Shown: positions 16,315 to 24,128 of the stretch, piece after piece | Numbering within the stretch: position 1 is the first letter of the stretch | How the letters are laid out: the number at the start of each line of letters is the position of its first letter | Assembly: GCA_030065915.1 (NCBI GenBank) | Contig: JASJCQ010000019.1 | Location: forward strand, 55,497 to 119,496 | Direction: 5' to 3' | Source of the DNA: Woeseiaceae bacterium | GTDB taxonomy: Bacteria; Pseudomonadota; Gammaproteobacteria; Steroidobacterales; Woeseiaceae | DNA length: 64,000 nt | Position numbers and translations under genes: made by a program | Notes under the pieces: generated by a model | Told to the model about the DNA's origin: nothing | The model's database searches: none | Seen by the model: only the letters and a program-made list of their open reading frames with translations

Positions 16315-19065
16315 TCACTGCGTGGCCAGCAGTTTCGCAGCGAAGCGTTTCAACTTGCCGCCACTCTTGATCCCGCTCAGATACTCGATGGTTTTCGCGT
16401 CACTGACAGGCGTTTCCGTCAGGACGGTTAGTTCGTAAAGCAACTCAACAAGGCCGCCGACATCACGGGGCGGTGAAGCGGGATCGTGACGCAGCGAGCC
16501 CTCTATCAGCTCGCGGACGAAATCAGCGTGTTCCTTCGACCGGGTGCTTAACTCGCCAAGGGTCTTTGTCCATCGGCCTACTGGAATCCGTCCAACCGGA
16601 AGCAGGCGGATCAGTGCCTCTTGCACGAGATCAACCGAGATGCGGCTCTGGGCGATCGCTGCGATAGCGCTGTCCAGCGCTACGCTACGGACGGCAGGGT
16701 CGCTGCTTGCCAGGCCCATTATCAGAAGTATCGATCCCACTTCTCCGATGACGACGTGCTCCTCAAGCATCGGCTCGACGAAGCCAGCGTATGGCGAGTT
16801 GGCAAGTCGCTGGTCATAGTTGAAGACGCGCAGGCCCTGGGAGAAAAAAGGCTCCGTGTTGAGTGGCCACACGGTGGCGCTCCAACGGATCATGTTGACG
16901 TGATCGCCGCAGGTACTCCAGAGATTCCAACGGCCGGCGGCCGGGATGTGAAACCGCGAGACGATATAGCCTTTGGGCCAGTCCGCCGACATCGACGGTT
17001 GCACATTGACGCTGGTAAAGAAGCCTTTGTCGAAGCTGACTTCGTAGCGGGCTTTCGTGCCGGCGTCCGGCAGACCATGCCCGTGTTTTTCCGCGATTGC
17101 TGGACGATCCGCATAGGGCCGTCTGGCGGCGGCTGCGGCGACCCACAGCCAACCGGTGTCGCCGATCGAAACGTCGCCCCCTAGTGCAAACGCAATCGCA
17201 TTTTCGGTTTCGTCCTCAGGTTCCAGAGTCTCAAGCGCTTCACTCCGACCCTCCGGAGCGAGGCGTTGCAGCGCCAGTGCCATATCCGTCACACCGGGTC
17301 GGATGCCCTGCGCACGGTACTCGGCATAACGAGATAGCAAAGACCTGGCAGCAACAAAGCCCCGACTGTCGGTCGGCGCACTGATCATCGGTAGACGGTA
17401 ACCATCCTCGATCTGCAACAACAACTCGGCACCTCGAATCGCGAACACCTCCGCCAGCGCGCCTGTCTCCCGCCTCGAGTTGGAACCGACTGATTCGCCA
17501 TCGCCTTGCTGTTTCACTGCCCATTGTCGGATGTCACCCCGCGTGTAGGCCGACGCCAGCCAGGCCAGCAGGAACTGGAGCCGGTCATCCGGTTGGCGGT
17601 CGACAATGGCCGCGGCGCGCTTCGCTAATGGCCCCATCGCTTTGGCGAAATCGTCGGGTCTTGCCGCACCCCTGCGCGACAGGCCGTCCATGACACGTTC
17701 AACGTCGAGCGGATCACTGGGATCCTCGAGGACACGCAGCCATTCCGCATTGAGTTCGTGAAACGACTCGATGGGCCGCACGTCAGTCGTCTTCTCTGCA
17801 CTTGCCTGCAACGGCGGCGCATCAGTATCCGCCGACGCATCGCTCGTACCGACCATGGCGGCGAACCGCTCGCGGACCGATGGCGCAATGCCGTCGGCGT
17901 AGTCTTTCATCGCATCGACGACCTCCGGCTCGTCCGCGCCGCCCAGCGTTTCGATCAGGTCCAGGGCCTTCATCTGGACGTCCGCTGCCTCATGCAGGAG
18001 CGCGTCGGCGGCCAATCGCGCCGCTCGACTCGACTCCGCAGGCGCTCGCGTCGCGGCTCGGGCGAGTAGTCTGAGTGCGGTCACAACCGTGCCCTTGGCA
18101 CGCGCTTGCAGGACGGGACGCACATGGGAAAGGAGGTCTTCGGGCAGCAACCTGTCCGCTTTGTCGATAACGCCGATAGCCCTCAAGGCAAACGACACTG
18201 TGGGCGGTATGCTACTGCCCAGCAGACGGAGGTACTGCTCGCATCGCGCGACTCGCTCGTCGAGCGTGGGCTCGAGTTGTTCATGGAAGCGAGAGAACCA
18301 GCCCGCACGAAACTGGGCGAAATCACGTTCCAGTGTGTTCAGGCTTTCATCGAGCAGGCGGTCACGGCTCAACGTGCCATCGGCCGCCAACTCGACGAGC
18401 GCTCCCGCCCAGCCGCTCGTCTTCCTGCCGCCGATGTACTTGTCGAACGTGGCGAGGCTGAGTTCACCGCCGCCCTCGACCTCGAACAGGCGCCAGACGT
18501 CCTGATCGCGAATATCCGGGGTGTTTCGGATGCGGTTGGCCAAAGTCATGTCCTTGGACCAAAGCTTGTCCGCGCGAGCCCTCCATCCCGGAAGGCCTTC
18601 GATCATGCCAAGGATGTAGCCATCGCTGGTCGGCTTGTCGCACAGCCCCGCGTCGTACAAGAGCCGGATCTCCAGGAATGTACGAGGCTCATCATCGACG
18701 AGGTATCGTGCCCACTCACTGGTCCAGTCGGGCTGGATCGTGCGCACAACGTCGAGGACGAAACCGTCGCGGGGGAGGGCGTCCCATCCGAGCTTTTTCA
18801 ACTCGCCCAGCGTGGCCGTGGCGAGTATGCAGACCCTGGCGTTCTCCTGCTCGTCCCAGGGCGAGTTCCGCCTGAACCGCTTTTTCGTGAGCTCGACGCC
18901 ATCCTGCTTCCACGCCCGGTCGGCCTCCTTGAACTTCCGAAGCGCAAGCTCTGCAAACGCCCGCCTCTCGTCGGGAGACTTGGCTTTGAAGAAATCCAGG
19001 CAGTCCTGCTTCGACCTTGTCTCGATCAGTTTCTCGAGGCGATCGTGCTCGTTAGCCGGTCTCAT
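16315..19065 (-). CDS. DUF6493 family protein, alpha-helical repeat
   Basis: A 916-residue, mostly helical protein without a signal peptide or membrane segment. Its N-terminal half has HEAT-like helical pairs (for example VRPVLQARAKGTVVTALRLL and AADALLHEAADVQMKALDLI). Sequence character and its SWIM-protein neighbour match DUF6493. That family is known mainly from operons encoding SWIM zinc-finger proteins, sometimes with AAA ATPase and VWA-domain partners; none of those partners is visible here. A scaffold role is an inference. The start overlaps the end of the SWIM gene by four bases (19062-19065), so it is the second gene of a coupled operon. Confidence 0.75.
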   Translation of the reverse strand: MRPANEHDRLEKLIETRSKQDCLDFFKAKSPDERRAFAELALRKFKEADRAWKQDGVELTKKRFRRNSPWDEQENARVCILATATLGELKKLGWDALPRDGFVLDVVRTIQPDWTSEWARYLVDDEPRTFLEIRLLYDAGLCDKPTSDGYILGMIEGLPGWRARADKLWSKDMTLANRIRNTPDIRDQDVWRLFEVEGGGELSLATFDKYIGGRKTSGWAGALVELAADGTLSRDRLLDESLNTLERDFAQFRAGWFSRFHEQLEPTLDERVARCEQYLRLLGSSIPPTVSFALRAIGVIDKADRLLPEDLLSHVRPVLQARAKGTVVTALRLLARAATRAPAESSRAARLAADALLHEAADVQMKALDLIETLGGADEPEVVDAMKDYADGIAPSVRERFAAMVGTSDASADTDAPPLQASAEKTTDVRPIESFHELNAEWLRVLEDPSDPLDVERVMDGLSRRGAARPDDFAKAMGPLAKRAAAIVDRQPDDRLQFLLAWLASAYTRGDIRQWAVKQQGDGESVGSNSRRETGALAEVFAIRGAELLLQIEDGYRLPMISAPTDSRGFVAARSLLSRYAEYRAQGIRPGVTDMALALQRLAPEGRSEALETLEPEDETENAIAFALGGDVSIGDTGWLWVAAAAARRPYADRPAIAEKHGHGLPDAGTKARYEVSFDKGFFTSVNVQPSMSADWPKGYIVSRFHIPAAGRWNLWSTCGDHVNMIRWSATVWPLNTEPFFSQGLRVFNYDQRLANSPYAGFVEPMLEEHVVIGEVGSILLIMGLASSDPAVRSVALDSAIAAIAQSRISVDLVQEALIRLLPVGRIPVGRWTKTLGELSTRSKEHADFVRELIEGSLRHDPASPPRDVGGLVELLYELTVLTETPVSDAKTIEYLSGIKSGGKLKRFAAKLLATQ

Positions 19066-20408
19066 GCCTGCTCATCCAGCACCATCTCCGTTGCCAGTAT
19101 GTGTTTACAAGGTCCGCGAGCGCCCTGGTGTTTGGCGTACCACGGACACGTGCAGGTAGAACCGTCAGCTTGGATTGTCACCCGGTGAACGACACCGCCA
19201 CTGGATACATCGGCGACGACCCCGTCGTCTTGTCGAGTGACTTCGACCGCGTCCTGGCGAACCAGCTTCCTGGCGCTCTCGATGCGTGGATTCAGATTCT
19301 CGATTAACGACAGGTCAAACGGCAATACGCGATGGAAATACGATCGACTGACGAGGTCGAATCCGAGCAGTCCCTGTGCTGCGAGGACATCCATCGCACG
19401 CGCGACCGATGTGCGGTCCTGCCCGATCCGGTCGGCGATCAGGACGGGATCCAGGTCTCCCTGCCACTTCAGCTGCGCCTTGACGGCCGCAACAGCGGCT
19501 TTGTCATCGGCAGCCAGGGCGGACAGGAGCTGCCCGTCCCCTGAGAAGCCTCGCCATGGGTCCGAGTTCAGCACGATCATGAGCCGCTGTTCATTGAAGT
19601 CGAGGATCCACGCCGAGCTGCCCTGGCGCTCGTTGAACCAGGCTTCCATTCGTTCAGCGTCGGCAGCCAGCTTCTCGAGCAGCCGCAGCCGTTGCGTTCC
19701 CTTTACCCGGACCCCGTCACCGGACGATCGAACGGATAACTGCGCTCCGCGCGACGATGCGGTAACCCACTGCTCGTGGTCTGCCTGCGCGCGGGGGAGG
19801 GAACGCAGGAATCGCTGCGCCTGTACACGCGACAACGAGAACTTTTTCGACATGCCGGTCAGGTGCGACTGCACCTCGGCAAATCCCCTGATCCAGCGCA
19901 CGGGCAAAGGAACCTTGCGTTCGATGACCTCGGTTTCTGGCTGGTGAAGCTCAACTGCATCCTGGTGGACCACAATCCTGACCGGTGTCTTCTCGCGAAT
20001 GTTCGCAAGCGCCGCTCGCATCTCGGCACGAAAGTCGACGTTAGTTGTACCAGGCGCCAGGCGGTCTGCCTCAAAGCTCCCTTCCAGCATGTCGTGCCGC
20101 ACGTATGTACTGCAACACGCCGAGAAGCCCTCGAATCGAACCTGATCCCGGCCGACCGTCGCTACGGGGTCGGCCTCTCTGAGGATGCGGGCGAGCATGC
20201 TCGGCGGAACATAGAATCGAGTCCCGACGAGGTCTGAGACCGTCCGCAGGCACCTGGCTGTCACCATCGGGTTGAGGAGTTTGCCCGTGAAGAACGTTGC
20301 TTTCGTTTGCTCACTGACTTGTGCAGCCAGTTCCAGTGCCAATCCATGATCGCTTTCTGTCAGCGATGACGGGCAGGGGTAGCGATAGACGTGCTCTACG
20401 GTAGCCAT
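19062..20408 (-). CDS. SWIM zinc-finger domain protein
   Basis: A 448-residue protein ending in a SWIM zinc finger: Cys419, Cys421, Cys434 and His436 (CTCPWY, 12 residues, then CKH), spaced as in the CxC-xn-CxH consensus. SWIM fingers bind DNA or protein partners. Residues about 305-370 contain a winged-helix-like stretch (LIADRIGQDRTSVARAMDVL, AAQGLLGFDLVSRSYFHRVL). No enzymatic motif is visible. It is the promoter-proximal gene of the SWIM/DUF6493 pair. In other bacteria similar pairs sit with MoxR-type ATPases and VWA proteins; neither is present within this window. Confidence 0.85.
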   Translation of the reverse strand: MATVEHVYRYPCPSSLTESDHGLALELAAQVSEQTKATFFTGKLLNPMVTARCLRTVSDLVGTRFYVPPSMLARILREADPVATVGRDQVRFEGFSACCSTYVRHDMLEGSFEADRLAPGTTNVDFRAEMRAALANIREKTPVRIVVHQDAVELHQPETEVIERKVPLPVRWIRGFAEVQSHLTGMSKKFSLSRVQAQRFLRSLPRAQADHEQWVTASSRGAQLSVRSSGDGVRVKGTQRLRLLEKLAADAERMEAWFNERQGSSAWILDFNEQRLMIVLNSDPWRGFSGDGQLLSALAADDKAAVAAVKAQLKWQGDLDPVLIADRIGQDRTSVARAMDVLAAQGLLGFDLVSRSYFHRVLPFDLSLIENLNPRIESARKLVRQDAVEVTRQDDGVVADVSSGGVVHRVTIQADGSTCTCPWYAKHQGARGPCKHILATEMVLDEQA

Positions 20409-20633
20409 GCGTGCATCTTACCCGCGACTGCGCGCTGCCTGCACTAGCCGGCGATCCTGGTTTCACGTTGGAGCTTAGGGAGGGGTCTACTGGCTTGCAG
20501 ATTCGAGGTTCAGTTTGTGCGTAGCTGTTGCGCACGCCTGCCAAGTACTGCGGTTTGCCTCGATACCGCCAGACCACGATTTTTGATAGCGTAATTTATG
20601 CGTAAGGCTGACATGTTCTGCGGGAGGTTCACG

Positions 20634-21233
20634 ATGAAGATTCTCGTTATCAATGGCTCCTATCGCGAAGACGGAGTCACAGATTCTGCGATCACCTGTG
20701 CCGTCGACGAGCTCAAATTGGGTGGTCATGAGATAGAGCAGGTTGTACTGCGCGACACGCCGATCGAGTTCTGCCTGAACTGCCGGCACTGCATGCAAGA
20801 GCCCGGAGAAGGTCCAGGCAGTTGCGTTCAGGACGATGATATGACCGCAATCATCGAGCGTATCGAATCGGCTGATGCCTACATCCTGGCCGCACCGGTC
20901 AACTTCGGTTCCGTTACGGCGGTATTCAAACGATTCATGGAACGCCTGTCAGGCTACGGCTATTGGCCGGCAGGGCAGCCTTATCCGCTGCTTAGAAAGG
21001 ATAAGGTGTCGCCAAAGAAGAAAGCGCTGATAGTCTCGTCCTGTGCGGCGCCCGGACTGTTGGATCGAATGGTCTTCGGTAGTGTGCGTCAACTAAAGAA
21101 CACGGCGCATCTCATCGGTGCGAAGCCTGTAGGCGTTGTTTTCGTTGGCTACGCCGACAAGGCGAGTTCGGCAGGGCTGCGTAAACGCCAGGTCGGAGAG
21201 CTGCTCGAATCTGCGCATCGGCTGGTTGCTTGA
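20634..21233 (+). CDS. NAD(P)H-dependent FMN reductase / flavodoxin-fold protein
   Basis: A 199-residue flavodoxin-like protein. The FMN phosphate loop INGSYREDGVTDSA is at the N-terminus. The CLNCRHCMQEPG and SCVQDDDM segments are typical of the FMN_red/multimeric flavodoxin group, as is ADAYILAAPVNFGSVTAVFK. It probably reduces quinones, azo or nitro compounds, or serves as an electron carrier; the substrate is not deducible. Start: ATG 20634 with GGGAGG at 20622-20627, in preference to an ATG at 20598. Confidence 0.88.
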   Translation: MKILVINGSYREDGVTDSAITCAVDELKLGGHEIEQVVLRDTPIEFCLNCRHCMQEPGEGPGSCVQDDDMTAIIERIESADAYILAAPVNFGSVTAVFKRFMERLSGYGYWPAGQPYPLLRKDKVSPKKKALIVSSCAAPGLLDRMVFGSVRQLKNTAHLIGAKPVGVVFVGYADKASSAGLRKRQVGELLESAHRLVA

Positions 21234-21385
21234 GGTATCAGGACACACGCGGTTCGTATGTATGGAAAACGACCGATCCCTGTGTGTAGCAAACTATAGA
21301 CATGTAGTCGGGAAGGAGGGCTGCCTCGGTGTCGCGTTAGAAATTAGGGCCGAGAACAGTAGGCTGCGCGAAGCGCTGCGGGTAT

Positions 21386-22207
21386 CTACGGCGCTATCGG
21401 TTCGAATGACTCACAGGAAATCTGGCCGCTGGTAATGGTCAGGAAACTCGCCTCGGGCACGGCGACCCATTCGGCCTCGAGATCGTCCAGCGGCTCGGAA
21501 ACAATCGCACGCGCATTCCTCGAGAACCGGCCCGCTTCAGGGGCGATCTCCATCGTCGCATCGCGGCTTGCGCTGTAAAATAACGATCGCGATTTGCCTT
21601 CCGTCGAATAACGGATCGCGTACAAGGATTCGCCGTCGCTGATCCCCAGCGTCATCTGCACAGCATTGTCTATTTCATGGGACTTGGCTATGTGCTCGAC
21701 GAATCCCGCCATGCGTGCCACGCCGGCTTTCACGTCGCCGTCCATGCCGAAACTCAGGGCGAGTAGAAACATGAGCTCGGAGTCGGTCGATCCCTGGATG
21801 AGTGGAAACAGATCCGGCGAAATGGCGAACGAAAGATCGCGATGCAGCCTCTCGTAGCCGTTGATGAGGCCGTTGTGCACGAACAACCATTTCCGGTGAT
21901 TGAACGGGTGGCAGTTGGTGCGCTGTACCGGTGAGCCCGTTGTAGCACGCACATGGGCCAGGAACATCGACGATTCGATCTGAGCGGCCAGCGCCTGCAG
22001 GTTCGCGTCGTTCCAGGCCGGCCGGATATCCTTGTAGACGCCGGGAACGTCACGTGTGCCATACCAACCAATTCCGAACCCATCGCCGTTCGTCGTAGTA
22101 GACGTTTCCGATGCCTGGAGGCTCTGGTCGATGAGCGAGTGGTCCGTCTTGAACAGAACTTCGTCGAGATGAACTGGAGCGCCCGAATAGGCAAGCCAAC
22201 GGCACAT
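21386..22207 (-). CDS. Class II glutamine amidotransferase (YafJ-like)
   Basis: A 273-residue protein with the N-terminal nucleophile Cys2 exposed after Met removal (MCRWLAYSG). Glutaminase motifs follow: NGDGFGIGWYG, HVRATTGSPVQRTNCHPF and NHRKWLFVHNGLING. These define the Ntn-hydrolase amidotransferase fold of the YafJ/EgtC type. There is no synthase domain in the chain, so the ammonia acceptor or a gamma-glutamyl hydrolase function (as in EgtC) remains open. No ergothioneine biosynthesis genes are nearby. Divergent from the 184-residue unknown at 22625. Confidence 0.9.
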   Translation of the reverse strand: MCRWLAYSGAPVHLDEVLFKTDHSLIDQSLQASETSTTTNGDGFGIGWYGTRDVPGVYKDIRPAWNDANLQALAAQIESSMFLAHVRATTGSPVQRTNCHPFNHRKWLFVHNGLINGYERLHRDLSFAISPDLFPLIQGSTDSELMFLLALSFGMDGDVKAGVARMAGFVEHIAKSHEIDNAVQMTLGISDGESLYAIRYSTEGKSRSLFYSASRDATMEIAPEAGRFSRNARAIVSEPLDDLEAEWVAVPEASFLTITSGQISCESFEPIAP

Positions 22208-22624
22208 GAGGTTCTCCTTCGCGATGCCACGATGAAGGGTTCATTGAGTTTGAGGGCTCGACAGGGAATTCGCAAATTGTCTTCCATCTGTGTGAACAAG
22301 CCCTGTGTTGTTCGGTCGCTGCGGATGCACTGCCCCCGTGCAACAGCAGGGCAGAGAGTTTCGTTACGCCCGAATCTCACTTGCTCGCTGGAGTTGCCTG
22401 GGGAGCCGCCAGGACACTGTCGAGTACGTGGCGAAAGCGTGTTGAGTGCAGTTTTGTCGTCGAACGCTGTGCCCGAACCAGATACCCGCCTTAGCGCGTA
22501 CGGCAAATTTGAAGTTTTTTCGGGGTATTTGTCGGCAAATGGCGCAATCAATCCTGAAGGCCCGCAATTGTTGCGAGCCGGCTTGCCCGGACGGGCAGCC
22601 AGAACTGATTATCAGGAGATAGAC
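22208..22624. other. Intergenic region between divergent genes, nothing recognised
   Basis: 417 bases separate the amidotransferase start from the next plus-strand gene. An open plus-strand frame crosses it but has no ribosome binding site or coding-like composition until the ATG at 22625. Promoters for both directions should lie here; I see no clear palindrome. Confidence 0.5.
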
Positions 22625-23179
22625 ATGCCTGCATTTAATGAACAAGCGTTGGAAAAAGCCCTGAACGCCATTTTTAAGGGGCCCGAGAAGAAAAAGGTCA
22701 GGATCAAGAAGCACGAGTTCAACTTCAAGAAGATCGAGACGCGAGAAGTTAACGGTAGACTCTTCGTCAACGGAAACGACGGACACCACATCTCGCACCA
22801 TCTCACGTTTCGCCCGGACGATCAGATCTTTTACGAGTTCGAGGTCACCGAGACCGGGCAGATCGAGAACGTCGAGGTGAAGATCTCGAAAGGTTCCGAC
22901 AAGCTCGTCAAGTGGGTTAAACAGGCGGGTGAGGCGATTGCGCTGATCACGACGCTGCTTGGCGCGTCGGGCGTGAAGAGCGACGATGCCGCGGATCTTG
23001 TTTCCGAGGTCGCCAGCGGCAAGGCAGAGGGACTGCTGGATGGCAGCTGGCGGGGTGAGGCGATGTTTGTCATCGCCAACGTGATGCTGTTGCTCGCCGC
23101 CGAACAAATCAAGAAGGTGAAGCCACAGGCCACGCGCCGACGCCCGCGGCCGCGTTTCGCTGTCGCCGCAATCCGCTAG
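22625..23179 (+). CDS. Hypothetical protein with C-terminal hydrophobic segments
   Basis: A 184-residue protein. The N-terminal third is very basic (GPEKKKVRIKKHEFNFKKIE). The middle is beta-rich (HISHHLTFRPDDQIFYEFEV, then VEVKIS). The C-terminal part has two moderately hydrophobic segments (AIALITTLLGAS and AMFVIANVMLLLA) and ends in a basic RRRPRPR tail. I do not recognise it. Start chosen at 22625 because AGGAG lies about 8 bases upstream. It converges with a small gene across a perfect palindrome. Confidence 0.65.
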   Translation: MPAFNEQALEKALNAIFKGPEKKKVRIKKHEFNFKKIETREVNGRLFVNGNDGHHISHHLTFRPDDQIFYEFEVTETGQIENVEVKISKGSDKLVKWVKQAGEAIALITTLLGASGVKSDDAADLVSEVASGKAEGLLDGSWRGEAMFVIANVMLLLAAEQIKKVKPQATRRRPRPRFAVAAIR

Positions 23180-23193
23180 TGCGATGACGCTTC

Positions 23194-23223
23194 GTCAGGG
23201 AAGGTGCTTGCACCTTCCCTGAC
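23194..23223. terminator. Perfect 14-bp palindrome, bidirectional terminator
   Basis: GTCAGGGAAGGTGC (23194-23207) is followed by TT and its exact complement GCACCTTCCCTGAC (23210-23223). It lies between convergent stops at 23179 and 23229. The T-tract is weak, but position and symmetry favour shared termination. Confidence 0.65.
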
Positions 23224-23228
23224 TTCCG

Positions 23229-23483
23229 TCATTCACCCCGCGACAATTTCAATGGCGGGATAATCGTTTCCCGATCTCCGCCGGTCGGCACATCCGGGGG
23301 CTCCGGAATCTCGATATCGATATCTCCGATGTCCAGTTGTTGCCCGTCTATGTCCAGTCGAAATCGTAGTTTGGCGACTTTCCCCCTGCGCATGCCCTGC
23401 AGGATTATCGGCGTGCTGTACTCCTCGTTCTTGTTTGAGTTCGGGTTATCGAGGTTCACGATCTTGGTTTTCTTCTTGCTCAT
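23229..23483 (-). CDS. Small hypothetical protein
   Basis: An 84-residue soluble protein. It starts basic (MSKKKTKIVNLDN), has a central strand-rich part (PIILQGMRRGKVAKLRFRLD, then LDIGDIDIEIPEPP) and ends in a short Gly/Thr/Ile-rich tail. No family recognised. The ATG at 23483 has GGAGAGG a few bases upstream and is preferred over a start at 23525. Divergent from the ECF sigma gene at 23571. Confidence 0.55.
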   Translation of the reverse strand: MSKKKTKIVNLDNPNSNKNEEYSTPIILQGMRRGKVAKLRFRLDIDGQQLDIGDIDIEIPEPPDVPTGGDRETIIPPLKLSRGE

Positions 23484-23570
23484 TGGGCTACCTCTCCACT
23501 GCTCGCGGGTTTTTCTTGGACACACTCGAACGGTAGACTACACCACACTTGGGGCTTTTCTACCATCGAG

Positions 23571-24128
23571 GTGGCAGTGGACGACGCGAAGGTCACGCAG
23601 CTGCTTTCAAAGTGGCAGGCAGGCGACACAGACGCCTTTGACCGTCTTGTCACGCTGTTGTACCCGGAGTTCAAGGCCATTGCGGTCAATCAGTTCCGGC
23701 GGGAACGTGCCGGTCACACGCTTCAGCCCACCGCGCTGATCAACGAAGCGTTTCTACAGCTTCGCGATGCCGATATCGAGATCGAAAATGACTTGCACCT
23801 GAAGCGCGTCGTCGCCTTCACGATGCGGCGCGTCCTGGTCGATCACGCGCGTCGGAGGAACCGGGAGAAGCGCGGCGGCAACCTGTCGATCCGAACCTTT
23901 CGCGACGACGTCGCCGACAGAGACGACCTCGTCGGTGTCGTCGACCTCGACAACGCCATTCAGGAACTTTCGGCTTTCGATCCCTTGTCGGCCGAGTTGC
24001 TCTGCCTGCACTATTTCGGCGGCATGACATACGCAGAGATGTCGGCGATAGTCAGCAAGGCGGAGTCGACCGTGCACAGCAAGCTGCGCCACGCGCGAGC
24101 GTGGCTCGCGTCGCGAGGATCCCTGTGA
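23571..24128 (+). CDS. ECF sigma factor (kinase-associated type)
   Basis: A 185-residue sigma-70 family ECF factor. Region 2 shows DAFDRLVTLLYPEFKAIAVN and TLQPTALINEAFLQL, the pattern of the ECF subgroup commonly encoded beside Ser/Thr kinases (TIGR02999 type). Region 4 has LCLHYFGGMTYAEMSAIVSK and the recognition-helix stretch STVHSKLRHARAWL. It starts with GTG at 23571 (or GTG 23577). No anti-sigma factor is adjacent; instead the kinase gene overlaps it by four bases (GTGA at 24125-24128), which implies that phosphorylation may control sigma activity. Confidence 0.9.
   Translation: MAVDDAKVTQLLSKWQAGDTDAFDRLVTLLYPEFKAIAVNQFRRERAGHTLQPTALINEAFLQLRDADIEIENDLHLKRVVAFTMRRVLVDHARRRNREKRGGNLSIRTFRDDVADRDDLVGVVDLDNAIQELSAFDPLSAELLCLHYFGGMTYAEMSAIVSKAESTVHSKLRHARAWLASRGSL

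Noticed and set aside
16378..20237. Long plus-strand open frames opposite the DUF6493 and SWIM genes
   Set aside because: They mirror the minus-strand genes, lack ribosome binding sites and have Arg/Ser-rich translations typical of antisense reading.
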